Positions 45,435 through 53,338 of a DNA stretch of 64,000 nucleotides are shown piece by piece. Origin of the DNA: Methanoplanus limicola DSM 2279 (GTDB taxonomy: Archaea; Halobacteriota; Methanomicrobia; Methanomicrobiales; Methanomicrobiaceae); NCBI RefSeq assembly GCF_000243255.1, contig NZ_CM001436.1, positions 594,077-658,076 on the forward strand, in the 5' to 3' direction. The notes under the pieces are model-generated. The model was not told where the DNA came from and did not search any database. It was given only the letters and a program-made list of their open reading frames with translations. How positions within the stretch are numbered: the first letter of the stretch is position 1; every line of letters begins with the position of its first letter. Position numbers and translations under genes: made by a program.

Positions 45435-47265
45435 TCTGACCTTTCGCCCATTTCAAAAGGCAAATAATCAAATTGTAAACGAAAACCCCAGCATAGTGGA
45501 TTATTTTTGTCATCAGAGCAATATATGAGATACAATGGCTAAGTTAGTGACTAATGAAAGAGTAGATGACATTCCTGTTTTACTTACTACTTTACAAACT
45601 ATGAATCTCCCCGGAATCATAAATGATATTTGCCCTGCTCACGGAAACTGGGGTGGTCTTCCAATTGGTGAGACGTGTGCCGTTTGGATTACTCATATAA
45701 TTAGTCAGGCCGATCACAGATTATGTCATGTTCAAAAATGGGCAAGTCAACATATCCATACATTAAGACTTTTTTTTGGAATGGAGGTGCGAGAGCTTGA
45801 TTTTACAGATGACCGATTAGGAATCATACTTGAAAAATTATCCGATGATGATATTTGGGAACAGATTGAATCCCGACTAAATCAGGAAAGTCTGCGTGTT
45901 TATGATCTTGATAATCCTACTGTGAATTGACTGCACAACTGTCAACTCAAATTGTTTAGTGACGGAGGACGGTTTGATTCAATTTGGAAGATCAAAAGAC
46001 AGGCAGGATATGCCTCAGGTTAAAATTGCTCTTGCAACAATAGATCCTCTTGGTTTGCCCGCAATCATTTCAACTTTACCCGGTAATCGTGCTGATGATC
46101 CCACGTACACCCCAATAATTCAAAAAGTCCGTAAATCGCTTAATAAATCCGGACTCCTGTATGTTGGAGACTCTAAAATGAGCGCGATGTCAATACGGAC
46201 AGAAATTGTCCGGAATGGTGATTTTTATCTCACACCGCTCCCGAAAAAAATAATTCCGACTTCACTTCTGAGAGAAAAAATAAAAAATTTTGGAGAATCC
46301 AGCAGTTCCCTTATTGAAGTCACAAGAGAATATTCGGATGGTGAAATTCGCCCAATTGCAGAGGGATTTGAAGAATGTACATCTCAGATTTCTGTTGAAG
46401 ATGATGTTGAATTTCAATGGGAGGAGAGAAGAATCTATGCACGTTCCTTTACCTACGCTGAAGCTCAAAAAAAGGCACTGGACAAGCGCATTAAAAAAGC
46501 AACTGAAGAAATTGAGAAGATGAATTTAAGAGGAAGGGGTAGGAAACCACCAAAAACAATAGAAGAAGCCTTAGAGAAAGGGGATGAGATTCTTAACAAT
46601 TACTCCCTTATCGGCATCCTGGAAATTATCTTTGAGGAAAAAGAGGAAAGGATTACCAGGAGAAAATATCAGGATAATCCGGAACGTGACATTGTTAAGA
46701 AAATAATAAAATGCAACGTAAATCTAAATAAAACGGCGTATGATGATGCATGCCAGACCATGGGATGGCGTGTTTACGCGACAAATAAACCTGAGAGCAG
46801 CTTTTCTCTTGAAAAAGTGGTACTGGCATACAGAAATCAGTACATTATTGAAGATAAATTCCACCGGCTGAAAAATCATCCAACATCACTCAGTCCAATG
46901 TTTCTAAAGCGTGATGATCATATTGATGGTCTGATCAAACTTGCGTCACTTGGATTAAGAGTACTGATATCAATTGAGATGAAAGTTCATGAGTCTCTTG
47001 AAAAAAGTGGGGACTGCCTTGCAGGAATATATGAATACAATCCCAAACAAAGTACAAAAAAGCCACGTGCTGAAAGAATGTTGAAAATTTTTGAACATAT
47101 TACTTTGACAATAGTAGATATTGATGGCGTAAATACGGTTTTAATGAGTGAATTGACCGATTTACAAAAGAGAATATTGAATCTTCTGGGGACAGACGAA
47201 AGAATATTCATGAGAATTTGTGAGAATCTATGATTTGCTATTTAGGATCAGCGAAAGGCCAGATA
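45435..47265 (+). mobile_element. IS1634-family insertion sequence with frameshifted transposase
   Basis: About 1.83 kb bounded by imperfect inverted repeats: TCTGACCTTTCGC at about 45435-45447 and, reversed, TCTGGCCTTTCGC ending near 47263. The target duplication is not clear (TAC occurs on both sides). It has landed between dadD and the acyl-CoA synthetase gene without breaking either. Confidence 0.75.
45535..47233 (+). pseudogene. IS1634-family transposase, single frameshift at about 45926
   Basis: The N-terminal part (131 codons, TTLQTMNLPGIINDICPAHGNW... LPIGETCAVWITHIISQADHRL) stops at a TGA (45928-45930). The frame starting within GTGAATTGACTGC, one base shifted, continues IDCTTVNSNCLVTEDGLIQF and then the full catalytic part (LATIDPLGLPAIISTLPGNRADDP, LLYVGDSKMSAMSIRTEI, YRNQYIIEDKFHRLKNHPTSL). 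Together they make about 565 residues, the normal size. The first catalytic Asp is in the shifted segment. It is therefore a one-base frameshift; a programmed frameshift or a sequence error are alternatives. Confidence 0.85.
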
Positions 47266-47299
47266 CTGATAAAATATTATAACATTTTCTGCCTGATTA

Positions 47300-49000
47300 T
47301 CAGGCAGTCTTTATATCCGCTTCTTTTTCAAGGCCAAGCTCTTTTATCGAGATTTCCCTCATCTCGCCCTTCCTGATCTTTCCGGAGACTGTCATCGGGA
47401 AATCGTCCACAAATTTGACATATTTCGGGATCTTGTATCTTGCAATCTGGCCGTCGCAGAACTCCTTTAATTCCTCACCAGCCATTGTAAGGCCTTCATG
47501 CAGTTTAACCCAGGCCATAAGCTCCTCACCGTATTTCTCATCCGGAACCCCGATTACATAGGCATCGAGGACTTTAGGATTTGTATGGAGGAATTCCTCG
47601 ATCTCACGCGGATAGATATTTTCGCCGCCGCGTATGACCATCTCCTTTAACCTGCCGACAATCTTGACAAAACCTTCCCCGTCCATTATTCCGAGATCAC
47701 CTGTGTGGTTCCATTTATCTGCGTCAATGGTCTGTCTTGTGGCGCTTGGGTTGTTGTAGTAACATTTCATCACAACATAACCCCTTGCACAGATCTCTCC
47801 GGGTTCTCCTCTCAAAACGATCTTCTGTGTTACAGGATCGACTATCTTTATCTCGACATGCGGGAATGTCCTGCCAACCGTAGAGACTCTCATTTCAATA
47901 GGGTCATCCGTTGTTGTCATGGTAACTCCGGGAGATGTCTCAGTCTGGCCGTACACAATGACAATATCACGCATATTCATCTTCTGGTTTACAGCCTTCA
48001 TGACCTCTATTGGACACGGAGAACCGGCCATAATTCCGGTACGGAGGCTGTCATACTTGTATTTGTTGAAATTGGGGTGCTTAAGTTCGGCGATGAACAT
48101 TGTCGGAACGCCGTGCACCGCAGTGCATTTCTCCTTATCAATGGTTCTTAAGACTGCCTCAGGATCAAATGCAGGTGACGGGATGACCATTGTTGTGCCA
48201 TGCGTGACACAGGCAAGGTTTGACAGGACCATTCCAAAGCAGTGATAGAATGGCACGGGAATACACAGCCTGTCTTTTTCGGTGAATTTCATTCCGTTGC
48301 CGATGGTGTACCCGTTATTTAAGACATTGTGATGGGTGAGGACGACACCTTTCGGATAACCTGTTGTCCCGCTTGTGTACTGGATATTAATTGGATCATC
48401 AAAAGAGAGTGAATTACCACGCTCAGTCAGCTCATCCCGGCTTATGTTTTTGCCCTTCGCAATAAATTCATCCCATGTAAACATGCCGTTGTACGGGACA
48501 TCACCAAGGAAGATGACATTTCTGAGGAATGGAAACTTTTCTGTGCTTATTTTGCCGGGCCTTGACTCAATAACCTCCGGACATGCCTCATAGAGCATGC
48601 CGACATAATCCGAACTCTTGAATCTGCCCTGAAGTATAAGAGTATTCACCTCTGCCTGTTTGAGTGCGTATTCCAGCTCAAACGTCCTGTATGCGGGATT
48701 TATATTGACCATAATTGCGCCGCATCTGGCAGTTGCAAACTGTACGACTATCCATTCAGCATAGTTGAGCGCCCAGATAGCAACACGGTCACCTTTGTTG
48801 ACTCCTATGGCCATAAGGCTAAGTGCAACTTCATCCACTTTCTTCAGAAATTCGCTGTATGTCCATCTTATATTCTGATCAACTGACACAAGTGCCTCAT
48901 TATCCGGATATGTATTGCTGATTCTCTCCAGCATTTCGCCTATTGTCTCCCCGATAAGAGGTATTGATGAAGTGCCGTTTGCATAGCTGATATTGGCCAT
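47300..49000 (-). CDS. Acyl-CoA synthetase (AMP-forming)
   Basis: 566 residues. Adenylate-forming motifs: INIQYTSGTTGYPKGVVLTHHNV (P-loop, about residue 205), VIVYGQTETSPGVTMT, WNHTGDLGIMDGEGFVKIVGRLKEMVIRGGENIYPREIEEF, and the C-terminal Lys in TVSGKIRKGEMRE. The chain matches medium- or long-chain acyl-CoA synthases of the FadD class. It would activate a carboxylic acid with ATP and CoA. The natural substrate in a methanogen is unclear, and the gene is solitary. Confidence 0.9.
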   Translation of the reverse strand: MANISYANGTSSIPLIGETIGEMLERISNTYPDNEALVSVDQNIRWTYSEFLKKVDEVALSLMAIGVNKGDRVAIWALNYAEWIVVQFATARCGAIMVNINPAYRTFELEYALKQAEVNTLILQGRFKSSDYVGMLYEACPEVIESRPGKISTEKFPFLRNVIFLGDVPYNGMFTWDEFIAKGKNISRDELTERGNSLSFDDPINIQYTSGTTGYPKGVVLTHHNVLNNGYTIGNGMKFTEKDRLCIPVPFYHCFGMVLSNLACVTHGTTMVIPSPAFDPEAVLRTIDKEKCTAVHGVPTMFIAELKHPNFNKYKYDSLRTGIMAGSPCPIEVMKAVNQKMNMRDIVIVYGQTETSPGVTMTTTDDPIEMRVSTVGRTFPHVEIKIVDPVTQKIVLRGEPGEICARGYVVMKCYYNNPSATRQTIDADKWNHTGDLGIMDGEGFVKIVGRLKEMVIRGGENIYPREIEEFLHTNPKVLDAYVIGVPDEKYGEELMAWVKLHEGLTMAGEELKEFCDGQIARYKIPKYVKFVDDFPMTVSGKIRKGEMREISIKELGLEKEADIKTA

Positions 49001-49093
49001 ATCCTATTACATTAGCCGGTTAAAAAAATAAAAATGCCGGAGATTAATATCAAAATTTTTAAATCAACATATGTCATTATAGTATAGGCACTA

Positions 49094-49280
49094 GGGGTCG
49101 TGGCCTAGTCCGGCATGGCGACGGGCTCCAACGGTCTTTGCGTGTGATGAACAATGGGTCTGCTGATTTGATGATGATCCGTTGGAGCGCTGATGTAATA
49201 ACCAATTGATGAGTTTCAGCGTGTGAGCATGCATATTCGGAGAGACCCGTCGATCGTGAGTTCAAATCTCACCGACCCCA
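49094..49280 (+). tRNA. tRNA-Trp (CCA) with 113-nt intron
   Basis: Exons 49094-49131 and 49245-49280. Acceptor arm GGGGTCG/CGACCCC, anticodon stem ACGGG/CCCGT, loop CTCCAA-intron-A with anticodon CCA (49128-49130), T-arm GTGAGTTCAAATCTCAC. The intron lies between positions 37 and 38. A bulge-helix-bulge is formed by CTCC (49126-49129) pairing GGAG (49239-49242) with 3-nt bulges AAC and AGA, cut after the second base in each, which gives exactly 49131/49132 and 49244/49245. CCA is not encoded. Confidence 0.95.
49132..49244 (+). ncRNA. Box C/D guide RNA in the tRNA-Trp intron
   Basis: The intron contains box C (GTGATGA, about 49143), D' (CTGA, in TCTGCTGATT), C' (TGATGAT) and D (CTGA, in GCGCTGATG). 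The guide before D is CCGTTGGAG, complementary to CTCCAACGG spanning the anticodon; the fifth base before D pairs C34. The guide before D' contains GGGTCT, complementary to AGACCC; the fifth base before D' pairs with position 39. This predicts 2'-O-methylation of C34 and C39 in the precursor, the same sites known for the homologous intron of Haloferax volcanii. Confidence 0.88.
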
Positions 49281-49372
49281 CCTTTTGTTAAAATTATTCT
49301 TTCAGAGACATCTGTACCAAGCATCTATTTTTACCATTAAAAACCATAATATAAGACAGGTAGGAAACTTCA

Positions 49373-50563
49373 ATGTATTTAGTAGGCGAAGCCCTGGAGG
49401 GCGAAGGTGCAGAACTTGCACATATAGATCTTTTAGTCGGCGACAAGACCGGCCCGGTCGGCATGGCTTTTGCAAACGCAATGTCACAGCTCTCACCCGG
49501 ACACACACCACTTCTGGCAGTAATAAGGCCTAATCTCTTAACAAAGCCTGCAACACTCATCATACCTAAAGTGACTCTTAAGACAGGAGAACAGGTCAAT
49601 GCAATGTTTGGCGCAGTTCAGGCAGCAGTTGCAAAGGCTGTTGCAGATTCAGTTGAAGAGGGCGCATTCGGCGATGCCGATTTAGAGGAGATTGTACTCC
49701 TTGTAAGTGCATTCCTTCACCCTGATGCAAAGGACTACAACAGGATTTACCGCTACAACTACGGTTCAACAAAGCTTGCAATCACCCGTGCACTCGCAGG
49801 ATTCCCTGACAAGGAAACAGTTCTCAAAGAGAAAGACCGTGCAGGACACGCTGTTATGGGATTCAAAGTACACAGGCTCTGGGACCCGCCATACCTTCAG
49901 GTGGCCATGGACCTTGTTGACATGAAGTCTGTAGAGAGAGTACTGACGTCAGTGCCCAAGAATGACCATGTATTAATTGAGGCAGGAACACCTCTGATTA
50001 AGCAGTTCGGACTTTCAGTAATTGGTGAGATCAGAAAGATCAGACCTGATGCGTTTATCATCGCTGACTTAAAGACCCTTGATACCGGAAACCTTGAGGC
50101 AAGGATGGCAGCAAACGCATCCGCAGACGCTGTTGTTGTATCAGGGCTTGCACCTGTGCCGACAATTGTCAAATTCATCCAGGAAGCAAAGAAGACCGGC
50201 ATCTACTCAGTCATTGATATGCTCAATGTTGATAAACCGGCAGAGCTTATAGAAAAGCTTGCAAAAGAAGGCGCAGTTCCAAGCATTGTTGAGATGCACC
50301 GTGCCATTGACGCTGAGGGCGATGACTACAACTGGGGCGACATTCCGGCAATCAAAGAAGCAGCCGGCGGAAAACTCCTTGTCGCAACCGCAGGCGGTGT
50401 CAGGCAGCATGTTGTAAAGGACGCTCTTAAGGCAGGCGCTGATATTTTAGTTGTCGGAAGGGCAATCACTGCATCCAAGAACATCCAGAACTCGGCAGAG
50501 CAGTTCCTTGAGGAAATGAACAAGGAAGAGATTGATCAGTTCAGGATCATGACTGATTTCTGA
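49373..50563 (+). CDS. fae-hps: Bifunctional formaldehyde-activating enzyme / 3-hexulose-6-phosphate synthase
   Basis: 396 residues. Residues 1 to about 165 are Fae: MYLVGEALEGEGAELAHIDL places the catalytic His at 17, with PVGMAFANAMSQLSPGHTPLLAVIRPN following. From about residue 170, GFKVHRLWDPPYLQVAMDLVD starts Hps, an orotidine-decarboxylase-fold barrel with EAGTPLIKQFG, DLKTLD, and ATAGGVRQHVVKDALKAGADILVVGRAIT (phosphate loop). Fae condenses formaldehyde with tetrahydromethanopterin, and Hps makes or splits hexulose-6-phosphate; in methanogens the pair supplies ribulose-5-phosphate and recycles formaldehyde. Its 3' part is copied at 50637, 56627 and 58152. Confidence 0.96.
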   Translation: MYLVGEALEGEGAELAHIDLLVGDKTGPVGMAFANAMSQLSPGHTPLLAVIRPNLLTKPATLIIPKVTLKTGEQVNAMFGAVQAAVAKAVADSVEEGAFGDADLEEIVLLVSAFLHPDAKDYNRIYRYNYGSTKLAITRALAGFPDKETVLKEKDRAGHAVMGFKVHRLWDPPYLQVAMDLVDMKSVERVLTSVPKNDHVLIEAGTPLIKQFGLSVIGEIRKIRPDAFIIADLKTLDTGNLEARMAANASADAVVVSGLAPVPTIVKFIQEAKKTGIYSVIDMLNVDKPAELIEKLAKEGAVPSIVEMHRAIDAEGDDYNWGDIPAIKEAAGGKLLVATAGGVRQHVVKDALKAGADILVVGRAITASKNIQNSAEQFLEEMNKEEIDQFRIMTDF

Positions 50564-50571
50564 TTCAGTCA

Positions 50572-50606
50572 TACAATATTTTTTTAAAGAATTTCTTTTT
50601 TTAGCT
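50572..50606 (+). terminator. Poly-T terminator after fae-hps
   Basis: Two runs of T (TTTTTTT and CTTTTTTT) within 35 nt after the fae-hps stop, as in archaeal T-tract termination. The duplicated copy has the same feature at about 57468-57500. Confidence 0.55.
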
Positions 50607-50636
50607 CCTTTTCACAACACAAGTATTGATAAACAG

Positions 50637-50785
50637 CACGTCGTTAAGAACTCACTTAAAGCAGGTGCTGACATCTTAGTTGTCGGAAGGGCAATCACTG
50701 CATCCAGGAACATCCAAAACCCGGCAGAGCAGTTCCCTGAAGAGATGAACAATGAAGAGATTAATCAATTTAGAATCATGCCGGG
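50637..50785 (+). pseudogene. Degenerate copy of the fae-hps 3' end
   Basis: Reads CACGTCGTTAAGAACTCACT onwards and matches the last about 140 nt of fae-hps (GADILVVGRAITASRNIQ... EQF) with substitutions, for example NPAEQFPEEMN for NSAEQFLEEMN. No start codon or complete domain. A related remnant, with the same diagnostic changes, lies at 58152-58312. Confidence 0.85.
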
Positions 50786-50916
50786 GAATAATTTCACCGG
50801 CAATAATAGTTTAAGGGCATAGTTAAATACCATAAATATCATAACTGCAATTTTACGCGATAAACTGACCTAACATATATATTATATCACTATGTCCCTG
50901 AACAAAAAGAGGAACA

Positions 50917-50950
50917 GTTCAGGACTATAGTGAGAGAACGATTATACATC
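50917..50950 (+). promoter_or_regulatory. Palindromic operator and TATA box upstream of P-domain gene
   Basis: A 23-bp imperfect palindrome (50917-50939) with outer GTTC/GAAC and centre ACTATAGT, directly followed by an AT-rich TATA-like stretch (ATTATACATC). The same palindrome occurs at 52537, 59637 and 63515 and in diverged form at 53079 and 60187, always before a TATA-like element. Confidence 0.7.
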
Positions 50951-51003
50951 TTATTTCATATTATTAAATGCAGTTTCCTTTGCGAAACTCAGAAGTGGAT
51001 TAT

Positions 51004-51450
51004 ATGAAAAAGATTATGTTTATACTTATAGCTTTAGCTATGCTTACAGCATATGCAGCAGCAGAAGAATTTGAGACAGAACAAATTGAATCCGTAGAGG
51101 GTTACACAGTATCGTGGATTGAAGACAAAGAGATAACAGATAATTACCAGACAAGAACAGTGTACGAAACTATAGTCCAGGGAGAGACAGACTGGCTTTC
51201 CAAAACAGTAAACAGTTATACCACTCAGCTCCATATTGATTTAAACTGGGGTGATTCATCAGATTCTCTTAGGTTAAAGATTTATTCTCCAGATGGCCAC
51301 ACATTCGGATATTACTATGACAACAGTGATGGTTCAAATGACGGAAGAATTCAGTTCAATATCAATAATCCGGATGGCATTGCCAGAGGCACCTGGCGCT
51401 ATGAGGTTTATGGATACGACGTATCAGGAACAGAGGATTATACCATATGA
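51004..51450 (+). CDS. Secreted P-domain-like (pre-peptidase C-terminal-like) protein
   Basis: 148 residues from ATG 51004. Signal peptide MKKIMFILIALAMLTAYAAA. The domain after about residue 70 reads LHIDLNWGDSSDSLRLKIYSPDGHTFGYYYDNSDG, then GIARGTWRYEVYGYDVSGTEDYTI, a jelly-roll pattern like P-domains and pre-peptidase C-terminal domains that flank secreted peptidases. It is upstream of the regulator gene by 15 nt in one transcript controlled by the shared operator. Its 3' half is repeated at 58313-58551 and 62268-62428 without a start. Confidence 0.75.
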   Translation: MKKIMFILIALAMLTAYAAAEEFETEQIESVEGYTVSWIEDKEITDNYQTRTVYETIVQGETDWLSKTVNSYTTQLHIDLNWGDSSDSLRLKIYSPDGHTFGYYYDNSDGSNDGRIQFNINNPDGIARGTWRYEVYGYDVSGTEDYTI

Positions 51451-51465
51451 TGTATTAAATAAAAT

Positions 51466-52227
51466 ATGATGGATCTCCACCAGAAATTAGTAATCTTTTT
51501 TTTATTGACTGCTCTGCTCTGCATTTATCCCGGATGCTGTGAATACACAGTCACATTTGGTGAAAGTAACAGCCCGGATGCAGATATTTCTGGAGCAGAT
51601 AAATCCACGACCTTCCGGGAACTGCCGCTCTGGATTAAAATATCATATGTTGCATCAATTATTGCCGGATTTTTTGCAATTGTCAAATTTTTGCCCCCAA
51701 TAGTTGGGAGAATTCGTTATGTTCTTGCCAATGAAAAAAGAAAGGAAATTATGGATTACATATCAGCAAATCCCGGAAAATCTGTCGGTCAGCTTGCTGA
51801 GGAACTTAATACCAAACGTGAGACTATCCGGTACCATCTTAATCGCCTCGAAAAAAATAACCATATAGTTTCTGAAAAAGACAGTAATTCCAAGAGAATT
51901 TTCATCAACCAGAACAGGTTTACAGGCCCGGAAAGAAGAATTATTGCCTTATGACATAACCCTGTTAAGGCCAGAATTGTTGCAATTATCCTGAAATATC
52001 CGGGAATAAAAAATTCCGAACTGAAAGAAGAACTTAACATTTCAAAAAGCGCTGTGACGTGGCACATCAAAAAGTTAGATGGTGCAGATCTGTTATCCAC
52101 AAGGATCTCAGGAAAATTCAGGCATTATCATATCAGATCAGAGTTTGAAACTCTTTTCATCGAAAACCTGCCTGATGAGATAAAAGATGAATATAATCTG
52201 AAAGCTAATAATCAGGAAGATAAATAA
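51466..52227 (+). pseudogene. Membrane-anchored double winged-helix regulator, nonsense at codon 163 (copy A)
   Basis: Same as the intact copy at 62444-63205 but TGC (Cys) is TGA at 51952-51954, so translation ends after the first winged helix (162 residues) unless reading through. Downstream codons remain open to 52227. The N-terminus has a signal/membrane helix, an external loop, a second membrane helix, and HTH 1 (KSVGQLAEELNTKRETIRYHLNRLEKNNHIV). The truncated form could still bind DNA through HTH 1, so a shortened functional product is not excluded. Confidence 0.8.
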
Positions 52228-52536
52228 AAGCAAATTATCAAATTGGATAATATTTCCCGGATACTTATAAGCTGACTGATCAATTACCTCAACAAATCAA
52301 ATTATGAAACATTATAATTATACACCCATTCAATGAATTGTAACCCGGAAAGTCAGATTATTAGGGCAGTTCTGAATCTATTATGCACAAAATTAGCGCA
52401 TCAATTAATTTAGTCGAATAACTGAATAGGATTACTCCATTTTATCAAAAATCAGTCCGCAAATAATAATTTCACCAAAACTTTATTGCCCGAAATATCC
52501 TGATCGCAGACAGTATTTACTGACATTGCACTATCA
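52228..52536. other. Conserved non-coding spacer downstream of the regulator (copy A)
   Basis: About 300 nt with no gene, present at near identity after all three regulator copies (also 59329-59636 and 63206-63514). AT-rich. The conservation is best explained by recent duplication of the block. Confidence 0.7.
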
Positions 52537-52567
52537 GTTCAAGACTATAGTGAGAGAACATATAATC
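52537..52567 (+). promoter_or_regulatory. Palindromic operator plus TATA box, leader 1
   Basis: Palindrome 52537-52559 (GTTC...ACTATAGT...GAAC) with TATAATC right after it. A transcript start is expected at about 52590, just before the conserved leader. Confidence 0.72.
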
Positions 52568-52600
52568 ACTTACATCAAATTATTTATTTGAAGGGCAATC

Positions 52601-52805
52601 GAAGGAGTGATCTTTTGATTAAATCTTCCTAAACAGATCCAGTGATAATTGAAAGGAGAGAATAAGGGCCGTTTTAACCAATCCAGTCTCCTTATCCTGC
52701 CCTGTTGTCTGCCTAGTTATAGTCAACCGGCATTTAACTGAATCCACATAAACTCTGATTAAGGTTTGCATGCCGGTTTTTCCCGAAAAACTAAGAGTTA
52801 AAACT
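52601..52805 (+). ncRNA. Conserved structured leader 1
   Basis: About 205 nt, shared by five signal-peptide genes in this window. It starts with a strong ribosome binding site (GGAGTGATC, 52604-52612) and TTG (52615) opening a 5-codon leader ORF, then has an ATAAGG/CCTTAT pair and a 9-bp stem AACCGGCAT (52725-52733) with ATGCCGGTT (52770-52778), ending in a T run. The stem plus T run looks like an attenuator. Confidence 0.6.
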
Positions 52806-52946
52806 ATGAAATTAAAGAGAGTCATGCGGGCCTTGAGCCTGATATTAGTAATGGCATTGCTGACGACGATGTTCGTTCCGGCGGTTAGTGCTGTCGATAC
52901 GGATTTTATTTCCCCCAACTATGCAGGAAAAATTATTCCGTTTTGA
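52806..52946 (+). CDS. 46-residue secreted stub with the shared signal peptide
   Basis: MKLKRVMRALSLILVMALLT continues TMFVPAVSA, a signal peptide with an A-x-A-like cleavage site. Only 17 residues follow (VDTDFISPNYAGKIIPF) before TGA. It has the same leader and signal as the peptidase genes but almost no cargo. It is either a mature peptide of 17 residues or what is left of a former cargo gene. Confidence 0.6.
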   Translation: MKLKRVMRALSLILVMALLTTMFVPAVSAVDTDFISPNYAGKIIPF

Positions 52947-53078
52947 GATAGGCGCAGTGATATTTTAGAGAGGAAAATCCAATATTTATTAAAAATAAGC
53001 CATCAGCGATGATTTTACAAAAACATTGTCACCCAAAATCTCCAAATCCCGGATATTGCTGTCAATATTACAATAACA

Positions 53079-53110
53079 GTTCAATGATGTGGTGAGAGGT
53101 CTATATATAG
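53079..53110 (+). promoter_or_regulatory. Diverged operator plus TATA box, leader 2
   Basis: 53079-53101 aligns with the palindrome (GTTCAA and GTGAGAG kept) and is followed by TATATATAG. Same distance to the leader as in leader 1. Confidence 0.6.
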
Positions 53111-53140
53111 TCCTACTTTCTACTTTTAACTGAGGGGTAA

Positions 53141-53338
53141 CAAAGAGTGATCTTTTGATTAAACCTTCACTAAAAAGTGGTAACTGACAGGAAAGAATAA
53201 GGGCCATTTTAACCAATTCAGTTTCCTTATCCTCCCCTGTTGTCTGCCAATTGTAGTCAACCGGCATTTACCTGATTTCACATAAACTCTGATTAAGGTT
53301 TGCATGCCGGTTGCTCTTAGAAACTATGAGGTACAACT
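53141..53338 (+). ncRNA. Conserved structured leader 2
   Basis: Same architecture as leader 1: GAGTGATC and TTG (53155) opening a 10-codon ORF, the ATAAGG/CCTTAT pair and the AACCGGCAT/ATGCCGGTT stem, then the signal-peptide ATG. Sequence differs from leader 1 at scattered positions but both stem arms are unchanged. Confidence 0.6.

Noticed and set aside
51952-51954. In-frame TGA replacing a Cys codon, possible selenocysteine
   Set aside because: The paralogues have TGC at a non-catalytic position in a DNA-binding protein, no selenocysteine insertion element is evident, and this order of methanogens is not known for selenoproteins. A nonsense mutation is simpler.
52619-52918. Minus-strand open frame over leader 1 and the signal peptide (also seen over leader 2 and the copies)
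   Set aside because: It is the reverse shadow of a conserved leader and signal-peptide gene and has no ribosome site or recognisable product.
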